From Patescibacteria group bacterium (GTDB taxonomy: Bacteria; Patescibacteriota; Patescibacteriia; 2-12-FULL-60-25): 64,000 nt of DNA. Both the position numbers and the translations under genes were made by a program. Location of the stretch: NCBI GenBank assembly GCA_023229665.1, contig JALNYW010000001.1, positions 372,001 through 436,000 on the forward strand, written 5' to 3'. Shown here piece by piece: positions 1-7,324 of this stretch. Positions within the stretch are counted from its first letter, which is position 1. Each line of letters starts with the position of its first letter. The notes beneath the pieces are model-generated. The model saw only the letters and a program-made list of their open reading frames with translations, did not search any database and was not told where the DNA came from.

Positions 1-747
1 TGTGCTCACCGGACCGCCATCCGCCGTGGTCTGGTCATGCGGATCCGTACCCATGATGGCTTTGAAAAGGATCGCCGCGTCTTCGACCGTTTTGGTCATC
101 GGACCGATTTGATCGAGGGAAGACGCCATCGCCATCAACCCATAACGCGATACGCGGCCATAGCTCGGCTTGAATCCCACGATGCCGCAGAATGCCGCCG
201 GTTGGCGGATGGAGCCGCCGGTATCGGAACCGAGCGCGGCCACGCACATATCGCCCGCCACGGCCGCCGCGGAACCTCCCGAAGAACCGCCCGGCACGCA
301 TTCCACGTCATGCGGATTCTTGGTCGGACCGTACGCCGAACGCTCCGTGGACGAACCCATGGCGAATTCATCCATGTTGGTTTTACCGATGAAGACCGCG
401 CCCGCTTCGCGCAATTTACTGATGACGGTCGCGTCATACGTCGCCTGATACGTTTCCAGGATGCGCGAACCGGCCGTCGCGCGATGTCCCGCAATTAAAA
501 TATTATCCTTGATGGCGATCGGCACGCCGTCGAGCGGCCCCTTTGATTTGCCCGCGGCCCGGCGCTCGTCCGATTCATGCGCCAAATCAATAGCCGCGTT
601 CTCCAGCACATCCAGATACGCGTGCAACGAAATATCCAAGCCACGAATCTGCTGGAGATACGCCTTGGTCAAATCTACCGACGTGAAATCCCCGGCGTGA
701 AGGCCGGCCGCGGCCTGGACGATGGTTTTATTGAGAGGATCTTTCAT
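1..747 (-). CDS. gatA: Asp/Glu-tRNA(Asn/Gln) amidotransferase subunit A (C-terminus beyond the window)
   Basis: GatA is the amidase of the GatCAB complex, which amidates mischarged Glu-tRNA(Gln) or Asp-tRNA(Asn). The N-terminal 249 residues are visible from ATG at 745-747. They contain the amidase-signature motifs: a catalytic Lys in PIAIKDNI, the Gly/Ser-rich GGSSGGSAAAVA stretch and the following GSDTGGSIRQPA. These hold the Lys-cisSer-Ser triad of the family. The gene lies one base after gatC, so the two are surely cotranscribed; gatB is not in the window. The reading frame is open to base 1, so this is a truncation by the window and not a pseudogene. Confidence 0.96.
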   Translation of the reverse strand, partial: MKDPLNKTIVQAAAGLHAGDFTSVDLTKAYLQQIRGLDISLHAYLDVLENAAIDLAHESDERRAAGKSKGPLDGVPIAIKDNILIAGHRATAGSRILETYQATYDATVISKLREAGAVFIGKTNMDEFAMGSSTERSAYGPTKNPHDVECVPGGSSGGSAAAVAGDMCVAALGSDTGGSIRQPAAFCGIVGFKPSYGRVSRYGLMAMASSLDQIGPMTKTVEDAAILFKAIMGTDPHDQTTADGGPVST

Positions 748-748
748 A

Positions 749-1054
749 TCAGCCTTTGGGGTTTTCAAACACGCCAGGCACGCGCAATAAATCTGCCTGA
801 TGATCGGGGAAATTCTTCAAAACCGCACGACGGAAGGATTCTTCGACCGGAGTGGGCACATCGAGACGCAGTTCTCCGGATGGGACCGGCGCCGCTTCGG
901 TCTCGGGAACGTCCTTCGTATCGATCTTCGATAAACGTCCCACGTATTCCAAAATCGGATCGAGGGTGCTTTCCATTTTTTTTAATTCTTCTTCTGACAG
1001 CGAAAGCCGGCTCAGGGCCGCTAATTGCAGTACATCCTCGCGGGTTAATGCCAT
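749..1054 (-). CDS. gatC: Asp/Glu-tRNA amidotransferase subunit C
   Basis: A small helical subunit (101 aa) that wraps around GatA and stabilises the GatCAB complex. The family pattern is clear: an N-terminal LTREDVLQLAALSRLSLSEEE helix-turn-helix, a central LDPILEYVGRLSKIDT and a Pro-rich linker with VPSGELRLDVP. Length and order match typical GatC proteins (about 95-100 aa). It is the first gene of a gatC-gatA unit and diverges from the DsbA-like gene at 1124. Confidence 0.95.
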   Translation of the reverse strand: MALTREDVLQLAALSRLSLSEEELKKMESTLDPILEYVGRLSKIDTKDVPETEAAPVPSGELRLDVPTPVEESFRRAVLKNFPDHQADLLRVPGVFENPKG

Positions 1055-1106
1055 ATCGCCCCCAGGTTAGCCCCTTTTCCGGAACTCTTCAATGCCCGCG
1101 ACCGTA

Positions 1107-1115
1107 TGCTATGCT
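1107..1115 (+). promoter_or_regulatory. extended -10 promoter of the DsbA-like gene
   Basis: TGCTATGCT fits TG-n-TAnnnT and ends 8 nt before the ATG at 1124. With normal spacing the transcript would start within a few bases of the start codon. No Shine-Dalgarno sequence is present. The box argues for the ATG at 1124 and against the in-frame ATG at 1106, which the box overlaps. Confidence 0.55.
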
Positions 1116-1123
1116 CGCGAAGT

Positions 1124-2827
1124 ATGCACATAAAAACCTTGGTCCGCCGCTTTACGGCCGCGACCCTTCTCCCCGTCTTGCTTGGCCTCCCCATGCCGAG
1201 CTTGGCCGCGACCCCGACTCCGCAGCAAGCGCTGACCGAAGCTCTGAAAAGCGAGCTCACCCGCAGCGCGGGAAGCCTGCAAATGGCCGGTCGCGTGAAT
1301 GTCGATTATAAGCCGTACAAGCGCGGCGAACCGGCCGGAACCGGCCATGTGGCCTTCAGCATGAACGCCCGCACCTTGCCGACGACTGACGGCGCCAAGC
1401 CGACGCTCAAGAACGTCCAAAGCGAAGGCCGCTTCGCCATCGAGTCCGCCGATCTATCCGGGCTTCCGGATTCGCCGGAAGGGTTCAAGCTAGAAAGTCC
1501 GCTCTCCGTCCAATGGAAAATCGTGGATGGAACATTCTACGTGCAACTGGAAAAAGCTCCGAGCAGCCTGGTGAGCATGTGGCAGGACCTCGGCATGGAC
1601 CTCAACCAAATCATTGGGCGCTGGGTAAAATTCAGCGCGGACGAGAACGAACTCCCTGATGAGGTCTTCGCGGAAACCGCTCCGGCCGATTTCATCAAAC
1701 TGATTTCTTCCGGTGATGTGGCCCGCAGTCTCCGCATGAAGAATTTCTTCGACCGCAATCCCATCTTGCAAGTGACGCGTGTTGAAAAGCGCTTCAAGAA
1801 TGCCGCCGGCGAAGACATCTGGCGCATGCGTGTCCGCGTAAACCCGGCCGTGGTCACGTTCTTCTATAACGAAGCGTATCGCGATTTGCCGAAATCCGGC
1901 ACGAGCCGTACCGAAGCTCTCAAGAGCCTCAATGCCTCGTTCGCAAAAATCCGCCTCACCTTGGCGCGCACCTCCATGGCGGCAAACGTAAACGTCGCGA
2001 AAAAATTCATCGAACGGTTTGAAGTCGGCGGAAAATATCCGGAAACGACCAAGGACTGTACGTACAACTTCAATCTGAAGCGGAGCGTCTGCACCAATAC
2101 GGGCACGCTGACCATCACGGTTTCCGCCGGGGCCTCGATGTCGCCGAACGCCGGCGATCCGGTCACGGCTCCGTTCATGTCGATTACGCCGGAAGAAGCC
2201 GGAAATCTCCTCAACCCGCCGCAGCCCGAGGAACCGGCGCCGATGGGCGACCTGGAGCTTGATGATGACTCGACGCTCACGGCTCCCGGCGTAACCGTTC
2301 CCGCCTATGATCCGGCCACGGATCATGCGCTCGGTGCCAGCACGGCAAAAATCTCGATGATTACCTATTCGGATTTCCAGTGTCCGTTCTGCGCCCGCTT
2401 TGTCCAGGACGCCAAGCAATTGCTCGGCATTTTCCCGCAAGACGTGCGTTACGTGTACCGCCATTTCCCGCTCTCGAGCATCCATCCGGAAGCCCAAAAA
2501 GCGGCCGAGGCCTCGGAATGCGCCGCCCAACTCGGCGGGAATGACGCGTTCTGGCGCATGCACGATAAATTGTTTGAAAACCAGGCCATTATGAACCGCG
2601 ACGCGTATCGTTCGTTCGCCGGGCAAATCGGTTTGGATATTGGCACCTTTACCACATGTCTCGATTCCGGCTCCATGGCTGCGCGCGTGAAGCGCGATGC
2701 AGACATGGCCCAAGCCCTCGGCATCCAAGGCACGCCGACCAGCTTCATCGGGAATACGCGCCTTGAAGGCGCGCTCCCCGTCACCATCTTGCAGGATGAG
2801 GCAGAAATGGCAGGTGCGACGCAGTAA
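1124..2827 (+). CDS. secreted DsbA-like thiol oxidoreductase with a large N-terminal domain
   Basis: The 567-aa product begins with a Sec signal peptide (MHIKTLVRR, then a hydrophobic stretch ending PSLAA). Residues of about 30-370 form an extracytoplasmic region of unknown family. A Pro/Glu/Asp-rich linker follows, then a thioredoxin-fold DsbA domain from about residue 390 to the end. The active site is CPFC (Cys420 and Cys423) in YSDFQCPFCARF, and the cis-Pro loop is QGTPTSF. DsbA proteins oxidise cysteines of exported proteins; a VKOR-type membrane partner lies at 26861-27406. The N-terminal region may act as substrate-binding or anchoring module, but I do not recognise it. The start at 1124 gives a proper signal peptide and fits the -10 box just upstream. 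Confidence 0.85.
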   Translation: MHIKTLVRRFTAATLLPVLLGLPMPSLAATPTPQQALTEALKSELTRSAGSLQMAGRVNVDYKPYKRGEPAGTGHVAFSMNARTLPTTDGAKPTLKNVQSEGRFAIESADLSGLPDSPEGFKLESPLSVQWKIVDGTFYVQLEKAPSSLVSMWQDLGMDLNQIIGRWVKFSADENELPDEVFAETAPADFIKLISSGDVARSLRMKNFFDRNPILQVTRVEKRFKNAAGEDIWRMRVRVNPAVVTFFYNEAYRDLPKSGTSRTEALKSLNASFAKIRLTLARTSMAANVNVAKKFIERFEVGGKYPETTKDCTYNFNLKRSVCTNTGTLTITVSAGASMSPNAGDPVTAPFMSITPEEAGNLLNPPQPEEPAPMGDLELDDDSTLTAPGVTVPAYDPATDHALGASTAKISMITYSDFQCPFCARFVQDAKQLLGIFPQDVRYVYRHFPLSSIHPEAQKAAEASECAAQLGGNDAFWRMHDKLFENQAIMNRDAYRSFAGQIGLDIGTFTTCLDSGSMAARVKRDADMAQALGIQGTPTSFIGNTRLEGALPVTILQDEAEMAGATQ

Positions 2828-2832
2828 GCAAT

Positions 2833-2866
2833 AAAAAACACTCCGACGTACGTCGGAGTGTTTTTT
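2833..2866. terminator. bidirectional intrinsic terminator
   Basis: A perfect inverted repeat with stem ACACTCCGACG is flanked by an A-run on the left and a T-run on the right, so it can end transcripts on both strands. It separates the convergent DsbA-like gene and ligA, and the ligA stop codon lies in its right flank. Confidence 0.9.
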
Positions 2867-4928
2867 ATTTTATCTTCTTCTGGAACTCTTTCTCATCCAG
2901 CACCGTTACTCCGAGCTTCTGCGCTTTTTCATACTTGGAACCAGGCTCGGCGCCCACCACCACGAACGAAGTTTTCTTGGATACGGACTCGCTGACATCC
3001 CCGCCCAGTTCACGAATCTTCTCTTTCGCCTGATCGCGCGACATCGAATCCAAACTTCCGGTAATCACCCAAGACGTACCGGCCAAAGGGCCGTTGGTCG
3101 CACGCTTCTTTGCGTGTTGCACGTTTACCACCTCCAACAGATGTTCAAGCTCTTTCTTTTCCTTCGCGTCATGGATGAATTCAAATACCGAATTCGCGAC
3201 GACTTCGCCAATCCCCTCCACCGACATCAATTCATCCTTGGTTGCTTTGCGGAAAGCTTCGACCGTGCCGAAGTGGCGCGCCAAGTCCGTGGCCGTTTCT
3301 TCACCCACATGACGGATGCCGAGCGAATGGATAAACCGATCCAAGCTAATCTCGCGATGATCCTGGATTTCCTTATGCAGTTTTTTGGATGAAATTTCAG
3401 CAAACCCTTCCAGCGTCAGGAAATCTCCCGGTTCAAGCTCGAACACGTCCGCCGGTTCATGGACCAGGCCGCGCTGCAAAAGCTGTTCCGCGATCTTTTC
3501 ACCCAGGCCGCGCATATCAAACGCATTCACCACGTGGATGAGCTTGGCGAGTTGCTGCGCGAAGCACTGGCGGTTCGTACAAACCGTCGCAACCTCCCCT
3601 TCTTTGCGCGCCACAGGAGACCCGCACATGGGGCACTTCTTGGGCATGTGGAATTCCTTCTCTTTGCCCGTGCGGAATTTCGGCAGGACTTGGATGACTT
3701 TTGGGATGATGTCACCGGCCTTTTCGATAATGACCGTATCCCCGATCTTCAAACCCAGGCGCCGGATTTCATCTTCATTGTGGAGCGAGGCATGCGTCAC
3801 CGTCGTTCCCTGGACGAGAACCGGATCCATCACGGCCACCGGCGTCAGGGCGCCCGTACGGCCCACATTCACCTGGATATCGCGCACGACCGTCGTCGCC
3901 TGTTCGGCCGGAAATTTCCACGCGACCATGGCGCGCGGAGTCTTGCCCACCACGCCCAAGCGTTCGAACAGGCGGTTGTCGTTCACGTTTACCACGACGC
4001 CGTCGCACCAGTAATCCATCTTTTCGCGCTTTTTATAGATCTCGCCGTGGAACTTTTCGACCTCATCCAAATCCCTGCACACGCGGTTCAACGGATTTTG
4101 CGGCACGCCCAATAAGGCAATGAGCTCATGTTCCTGGTCATGGGTGCTTAGTCCATAGTCGCCGACCATCGAGTACCCGAAAAACGACAGTTTGCGTTCC
4201 GCCACCATGGCCGTATCCAACTGGCGAATGGTTCCTGCCGCCGTATTACGCGGGTTCGCATACGTTTCCAATCCAAGGGCTTTTTGTTTTTTATTGATCT
4301 TCTCCAGCTGCTTCTTGGTCAGATACGCTTCGCCGCGGATTTCAACGCGGCCATGATGCGATTCCATGACCGAACGCACCCGTTTCGCGTCCAATGCCCC
4401 ATGGTGCTTCTTCAAAAAATGTTCGATCTCTTTCTCAGACGGCCTGCGCAAAGAGAGCGGGATCGCCTCGATGGTCCTGAGGTTTTGCGTGACGTCTTCC
4501 CCGACACGGCCGTCGCCGCGCGTCGCGCCTTGGACAAAGGCCCCGTCCTGATACACGAGCGACATCGCCAAGCCGTCCATTTTTATTTCCGCGAAAAAAT
4601 CAAAATGACCGCGCGGTTCCAGTTTCTTGATGCGCGTGAGCCAGGCGTCCGCTTCTTCCCGCGTGAAGACGTCCTCGATCGAAAGCATCGGCGCGGCATG
4701 CGTCACTTTCTTGAACCCTTCCATGGCCTTGCCGGCTACGCGCTGGGTCGGCGAGTCTTTCGTGATCAATTCCGGGAATTGTTCTTCCAGTTTGTAAAGT
4801 TCATGCTTGAGCGAATCCAATGCCGCCTCGGAAATCGAAAGCGTATCGAGGACGTGGTACTCGTAGCGGTATTTCGCGATTTCTTCGCGCAATTTCGCAA
4901 TGCGGACTTTCGCTTCTGCCTTGGTCAT
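2865..4928 (-). CDS. ligA: NAD-dependent DNA ligase
   Basis: The 687-aa product seals nicks in DNA with NAD as cofactor. Domain order is canonical: N-terminal domain Ia (YEYH motif near residue 24), adenylation domain with nucleophile Lys116 in EIKMDG, OB fold, a four-Cys zinc finger (CPMCG, then CTNRQC), helix-hairpin-helix repeats (SLGIRHVGEETA, VEGIGEVVA) and a C-terminal BRCT domain. The ATG at 4926-4928 is chosen because family similarity begins at MTKAEAK; the 16 upstream in-frame codons look random. In domain Ia the usual D-x-x-Y-D that contacts the NMN half of NAD reads ISEAALDSL, so the Asp is Glu and the Tyr is Leu. pilD lies 13 bp upstream. Confidence 0.97.
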   Translation of the reverse strand: MTKAEAKVRIAKLREEIAKYRYEYHVLDTLSISEAALDSLKHELYKLEEQFPELITKDSPTQRVAGKAMEGFKKVTHAAPMLSIEDVFTREEADAWLTRIKKLEPRGHFDFFAEIKMDGLAMSLVYQDGAFVQGATRGDGRVGEDVTQNLRTIEAIPLSLRRPSEKEIEHFLKKHHGALDAKRVRSVMESHHGRVEIRGEAYLTKKQLEKINKKQKALGLETYANPRNTAAGTIRQLDTAMVAERKLSFFGYSMVGDYGLSTHDQEHELIALLGVPQNPLNRVCRDLDEVEKFHGEIYKKREKMDYWCDGVVVNVNDNRLFERLGVVGKTPRAMVAWKFPAEQATTVVRDIQVNVGRTGALTPVAVMDPVLVQGTTVTHASLHNEDEIRRLGLKIGDTVIIEKAGDIIPKVIQVLPKFRTGKEKEFHMPKKCPMCGSPVARKEGEVATVCTNRQCFAQQLAKLIHVVNAFDMRGLGEKIAEQLLQRGLVHEPADVFELEPGDFLTLEGFAEISSKKLHKEIQDHREISLDRFIHSLGIRHVGEETATDLARHFGTVEAFRKATKDELMSVEGIGEVVANSVFEFIHDAKEKKELEHLLEVVNVQHAKKRATNGPLAGTSWVITGSLDSMSRDQAKEKIRELGGDVSESVSKKTSFVVVGAEPGSKYEKAQKLGVTVLDEKEFQKKIK

Positions 4929-4941
4929 GTTCCGTACAAGT

Positions 4942-5694
4942 TTACGCGAGGCCCACGGCCCCCGCAAACCAGGCATAAATCACGGATCCGAACAAAACCG
5001 ACCCAATGGCTCCCAAGGCTAAAAAAGGCGCGAATGCCACCCGTTGGCCCTTTTTCCAATGCCCCAAACCAAGGACCAAAACGGCCACCAATCCTCCGCC
5101 CAAATAGCACAAGTATAAAGCCACGGCCGTGCCCTGCCAGCCCAGCCAGGCGCCTATGCTGGCCCCAAGCCACAGGTCGCCGAGCCCCATCCACTTCCCA
5201 CGGGAAACCAAATACTGAAGCCCGAGAAATCCGGCGCCAAGAACCAGGCCGAGGGCGCTGGACACGAGGTCACCGTCAAAAAACTGGATGATCAAGCCGA
5301 TCAGGGCCATGCCAGCCATCGGTTCAATGGGCAACAATTTCCATCGTGCATCAAACGCCGCGACAAACAAAAGATACGTGAAGAAAAACGCCTCTAACAC
5401 GAATCCGACCATCTCCGGTTGATGCCAAAACGCGATCAGCCAAACGATGCCTCCGAGAAATTCAACCAATGGGTAGGAAAAATGGATCCGTTTTCCGCAG
5501 GAGGCGCATTTCCCGCCAAGAAAAAAATACGAAAGCACCGGCACCAGGTGCGCCGGATGGATATTCTCCTTGCAAGATGGGCACTGCGATCTTCCCCAAA
5601 GCGTAATCCCCTGGCGTAAACGATAGACAAGCGCATTCAAAAGCGACCCGATAATCGTGCCAAAGAGAAAAACGAACGGCAGCGCGGGCTGCAT
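4942..5694 (-). CDS. pilD: type IV prepilin peptidase / N-methyltransferase
   Basis: A 250-aa polytopic membrane aspartyl protease that removes the leader of type IV prepilins and methylates the new N-terminus. It has the bifunctional-form N-terminal domain with two CxxC pairs (CPSCKENIH and CASCGKRIH), then the A24 peptidase core. The catalytic aspartates sit in AAFDARWKLLP and in the GxGD-type MGLGDLWLG. About seven to eight hydrophobic segments are visible. The start codon abuts the stop of the pilin gene upstream, so processing enzyme and substrate are translationally coupled. Confidence 0.94.
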   Translation of the reverse strand: MQPALPFVFLFGTIIGSLLNALVYRLRQGITLWGRSQCPSCKENIHPAHLVPVLSYFFLGGKCASCGKRIHFSYPLVEFLGGIVWLIAFWHQPEMVGFVLEAFFFTYLLFVAAFDARWKLLPIEPMAGMALIGLIIQFFDGDLVSSALGLVLGAGFLGLQYLVSRGKWMGLGDLWLGASIGAWLGWQGTAVALYLCYLGGGLVAVLVLGLGHWKKGQRVAFAPFLALGAIGSVLFGSVIYAWFAGAVGLA

Positions 5695-6147
5695 TTATTT
5701 ATCCACGTCTTCCTGATCGATCCCGGACGCATGGGCGTAATACACGTTCGGCTGTCCGAGTTCGGTACGAGTCTCCGTTTGAAAACGGATGGAATATCCA
5801 TTCGAGCTGCCCCGGTAACGGTAATATTCGTTCGCCTTCGGGCCGGGTGACAAAACCTGGATATACGGCGGGGTCGCGGGATCAGTCTGATCAACGAAAC
5901 CAGCCGAGCTGAGCTTATTCGCGCCAGGCTGACCGACCAAAATGCCCTCCGCAGCCGGATAGGTGGCTTTCTCAAGCCAATACTGGCTCAAACCGGCGCG
6001 CATGGTGCTGATATCCGAGAGGCGTTGGGCATCCCGCAAGCTTGCGCGGGCGCTATTCAGTGAGAGGACGGCCAAGGTCGCGAGGAGGCCGAAGACGGCG
6101 ACGACGATCAGGGCTTCGAGGATGGTGAAGGCACGACGAAACATCAT
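5695..6147 (-). CDS. type IV pilin / pseudopilin
   Basis: A 150-aa protein with a class III signal: a short basic leader MMFRRA, then FTILEALIVVAVFGLLATLA with Glu5 of the mature form. The hydrophobic helix is followed by a polar helix (ARASLRDAQRLSDISTMRAGLSQYW) and a small C-terminal globular part, as in minor pilins and GspG/H-like pseudopilins. The residue before the predicted cleavage point is Ala, not the usual Gly. Start is 6147 or the next ATG at 6144; the in-frame codons further upstream overlap the previous gene and read as noise. pilD follows directly. Confidence 0.88.
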   Translation of the reverse strand: MMFRRAFTILEALIVVAVFGLLATLAVLSLNSARASLRDAQRLSDISTMRAGLSQYWLEKATYPAAEGILVGQPGANKLSSAGFVDQTDPATPPYIQVLSPGPKANEYYRYRGSSNGYSIRFQTETRTELGQPNVYYAHASGIDQEDVDK

Positions 6148-6176
6148 ATGGGGAAAGTATATCAGATGCGCGGGAT

Positions 6177-6329
6177 TTACGATGAGATCGCGGCTTCCAG
6201 CGGGACATTTCCCGGTTCGGGCTGGCTCACGGGCTTCGGATTGGACATCTGCCAAACCAAAATGCCGATGGCGAGCAGGATGACCCCGATCACGGCCAGG
6301 GCTTCCGTTAAAGTAAATGCGGGCTTCAT
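6177..6329 (-). CDS. possible internal gene: 50-residue pilin-like peptide
   Basis: Within the 3' end of the response regulator an in-frame ATG at 6327-6329 is preceded by AAGGAG at a spacing of ten bases. Few genes here have so clear a site. The product would start MKPAFTLTEA, a proper prepilin leader and Glu5 pattern, then one membrane helix and a 24-residue polar tail without a globular domain. It could be an independent mini-pilin, a fused output module of the regulator, or a relic of two genes joined by loss of a stop codon. Confidence 0.45.
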   Translation of the reverse strand: MKPAFTLTEALAVIGVILLAIGILVWQMSNPKPVSQPEPGNVPLEAAISS

Positions 6330-6692
6330 ACGCAAAAGTCTCCTTGCATGTTGTACCACGTCTTCGGGAGAATGTTGCGTTTTGATGAGGTACTCGGCGC
6401 AACCAAGCGCAAAGCATTGTTCAACGTCTTCTTTGGTTGAAAGGCGCGACAGCATCATCACCGGGATATGGGCCAAGCCGGAATCGGCCTTGAGAGTTTC
6501 CAATACTTCAAACCCGTCTTTCTTTGGCAGGCCGATATCCAATACGATCAAATCCGGGAGTTCTTCGGCGGCTTTTCGTAAACCTTCTTCGCCATTCCAC
6601 GCATGAAAAACTTCAAAATCCGCGCGAAGGAAGGCGCGGCTTAAAATGTCGGCAAACATCTTGTCGTCCTCCACGCACAAAATACGGGGCAT
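6177..6692 (-). CDS. response regulator receiver domain running into a pilin-like N-terminal helix
   Basis: Residues 1-121 are a complete CheY-like receiver: acidic pair D9/D10 (with E8), phospho-acceptor D52 in LIVLDIGLP, S82 in MMLSRLS and K104 in YLIK. It continues in frame into residues 122-171, which look like a type III signal and pilin helix: MKPAFTLTEALAV, a hydrophobic stretch IGVILLAIGILVW, then a short polar tail rich in Pro. No DNA-binding or enzymatic output domain is present. An ATG at residue 122 (6327-6329) has AAGGAG ten bases upstream, so the tail may also be made alone. The gene lies between a pilus-ATPase-like gene and a pilin. Receiver call is firm; the meaning of the tail is open. 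Confidence 0.9.
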   Translation of the reverse strand: MPRILCVEDDKMFADILSRAFLRADFEVFHAWNGEEGLRKAAEELPDLIVLDIGLPKKDGFEVLETLKADSGLAHIPVMMLSRLSTKEDVEQCFALGCAEYLIKTQHSPEDVVQHARRLLRMKPAFTLTEALAVIGVILLAIGILVWQMSNPKPVSQPEPGNVPLEAAISS

Positions 6693-6693
6693 A

Positions 6694-7323
6694 TTAGCGG
6701 AGCTCCCAGGCGAAGCCGTGGTTCGTACGATACCCCCGGAACACCCGGACGGGAACGGCGCCGTTCAAGATCTCCCACCAAGCCCCCATGTCGCGACCGG
6801 AAACAGCCACGGCCGGCAAACCGCGCAAGGCGGCCTGCAAAGCCAGCTCGCGACCAGCCTCATCATCCGCATCAAAAAGCCCCGGACCATCCTGCGTCTT
6901 CCAACCATCGGCATCCGTGACGCCCGGCAACTTCGCCAAAGCATGGCGCACGGCATACGCGTCAGGCTGGATAAGTACGGTAAGCCCTTCGGCGCCATTG
7001 CGTACCGAGCGTAAAAATCCGGTCCAATCGGCGGGATGCGTCGGACGCGATTCGCTGCGCACGCGCAGCAAATGGATGGCGACTCCTAATCCGGCCGGAA
7101 AGGTTTCCGCATGCCAACCGGAACGCGCTCCCAAACGCCGCAAGCGCATCGCAAGCGCCGGTAAACTCGCGGAAGAAATTTCTTCACCGCGATACGGGCC
7201 GCCCGCATCAAACAATAATTCAACCGTTTCAGACAATGGCACCAAACGGACATGATGCGCATCGCGGAGCTCCGCTTCGCGGCGCACCACATGCCACAGT
7301 CCGTTCGCCGAAGCCAAGGCCAT
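6694..7323 (-). CDS. degenerate PilB/PilT/GspE-type ATPase-like protein
   Basis: A 209-aa protein whose layout follows secretion ATPases although catalytic motifs are gone. AELRDAHHVRLVPL (17-30) sits where the family has ASDIHxEP. ALAMRLRRLGARSG (56-69) matches the RxK helix and LLRVRSESRPT (85-95) the RVSxxPT strand. GLTVLIQPDAYAVRHAL (113-129) occupies the Walker A position with GPTGSGKS lost. LALQAALRGLPAVAVSGRDM (160-179) matches LRxDPDxxxxGExRDxET with the Walker B and GE residues lost. The similarity is judged by eye. It starts one base after pilM and ends one base before the response regulator, so it belongs to the pilus unit. Confidence 0.55.
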   Translation of the reverse strand: MALASANGLWHVVRREAELRDAHHVRLVPLSETVELLFDAGGPYRGEEISSASLPALAMRLRRLGARSGWHAETFPAGLGVAIHLLRVRSESRPTHPADWTGFLRSVRNGAEGLTVLIQPDAYAVRHALAKLPGVTDADGWKTQDGPGLFDADDEAGRELALQAALRGLPAVAVSGRDMGAWWEILNGAVPVRVFRGYRTNHGFAWELR

Positions 7324-7324
7324 A

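Noticed and set aside
1490..2728. A 412-codon open frame opposite the DsbA-like gene
   Set aside because: Same kind of shadow; the plus strand has a signal peptide and CPFC domain and the minus product has no recognisable feature.
6177..6692. Reading the response regulator as a simple sequencing frameshift
   Set aside because: Both receiver and pilin parts are in one uninterrupted frame, so no indel is needed; loss of a stop codon remains possible and is stated in the finding.
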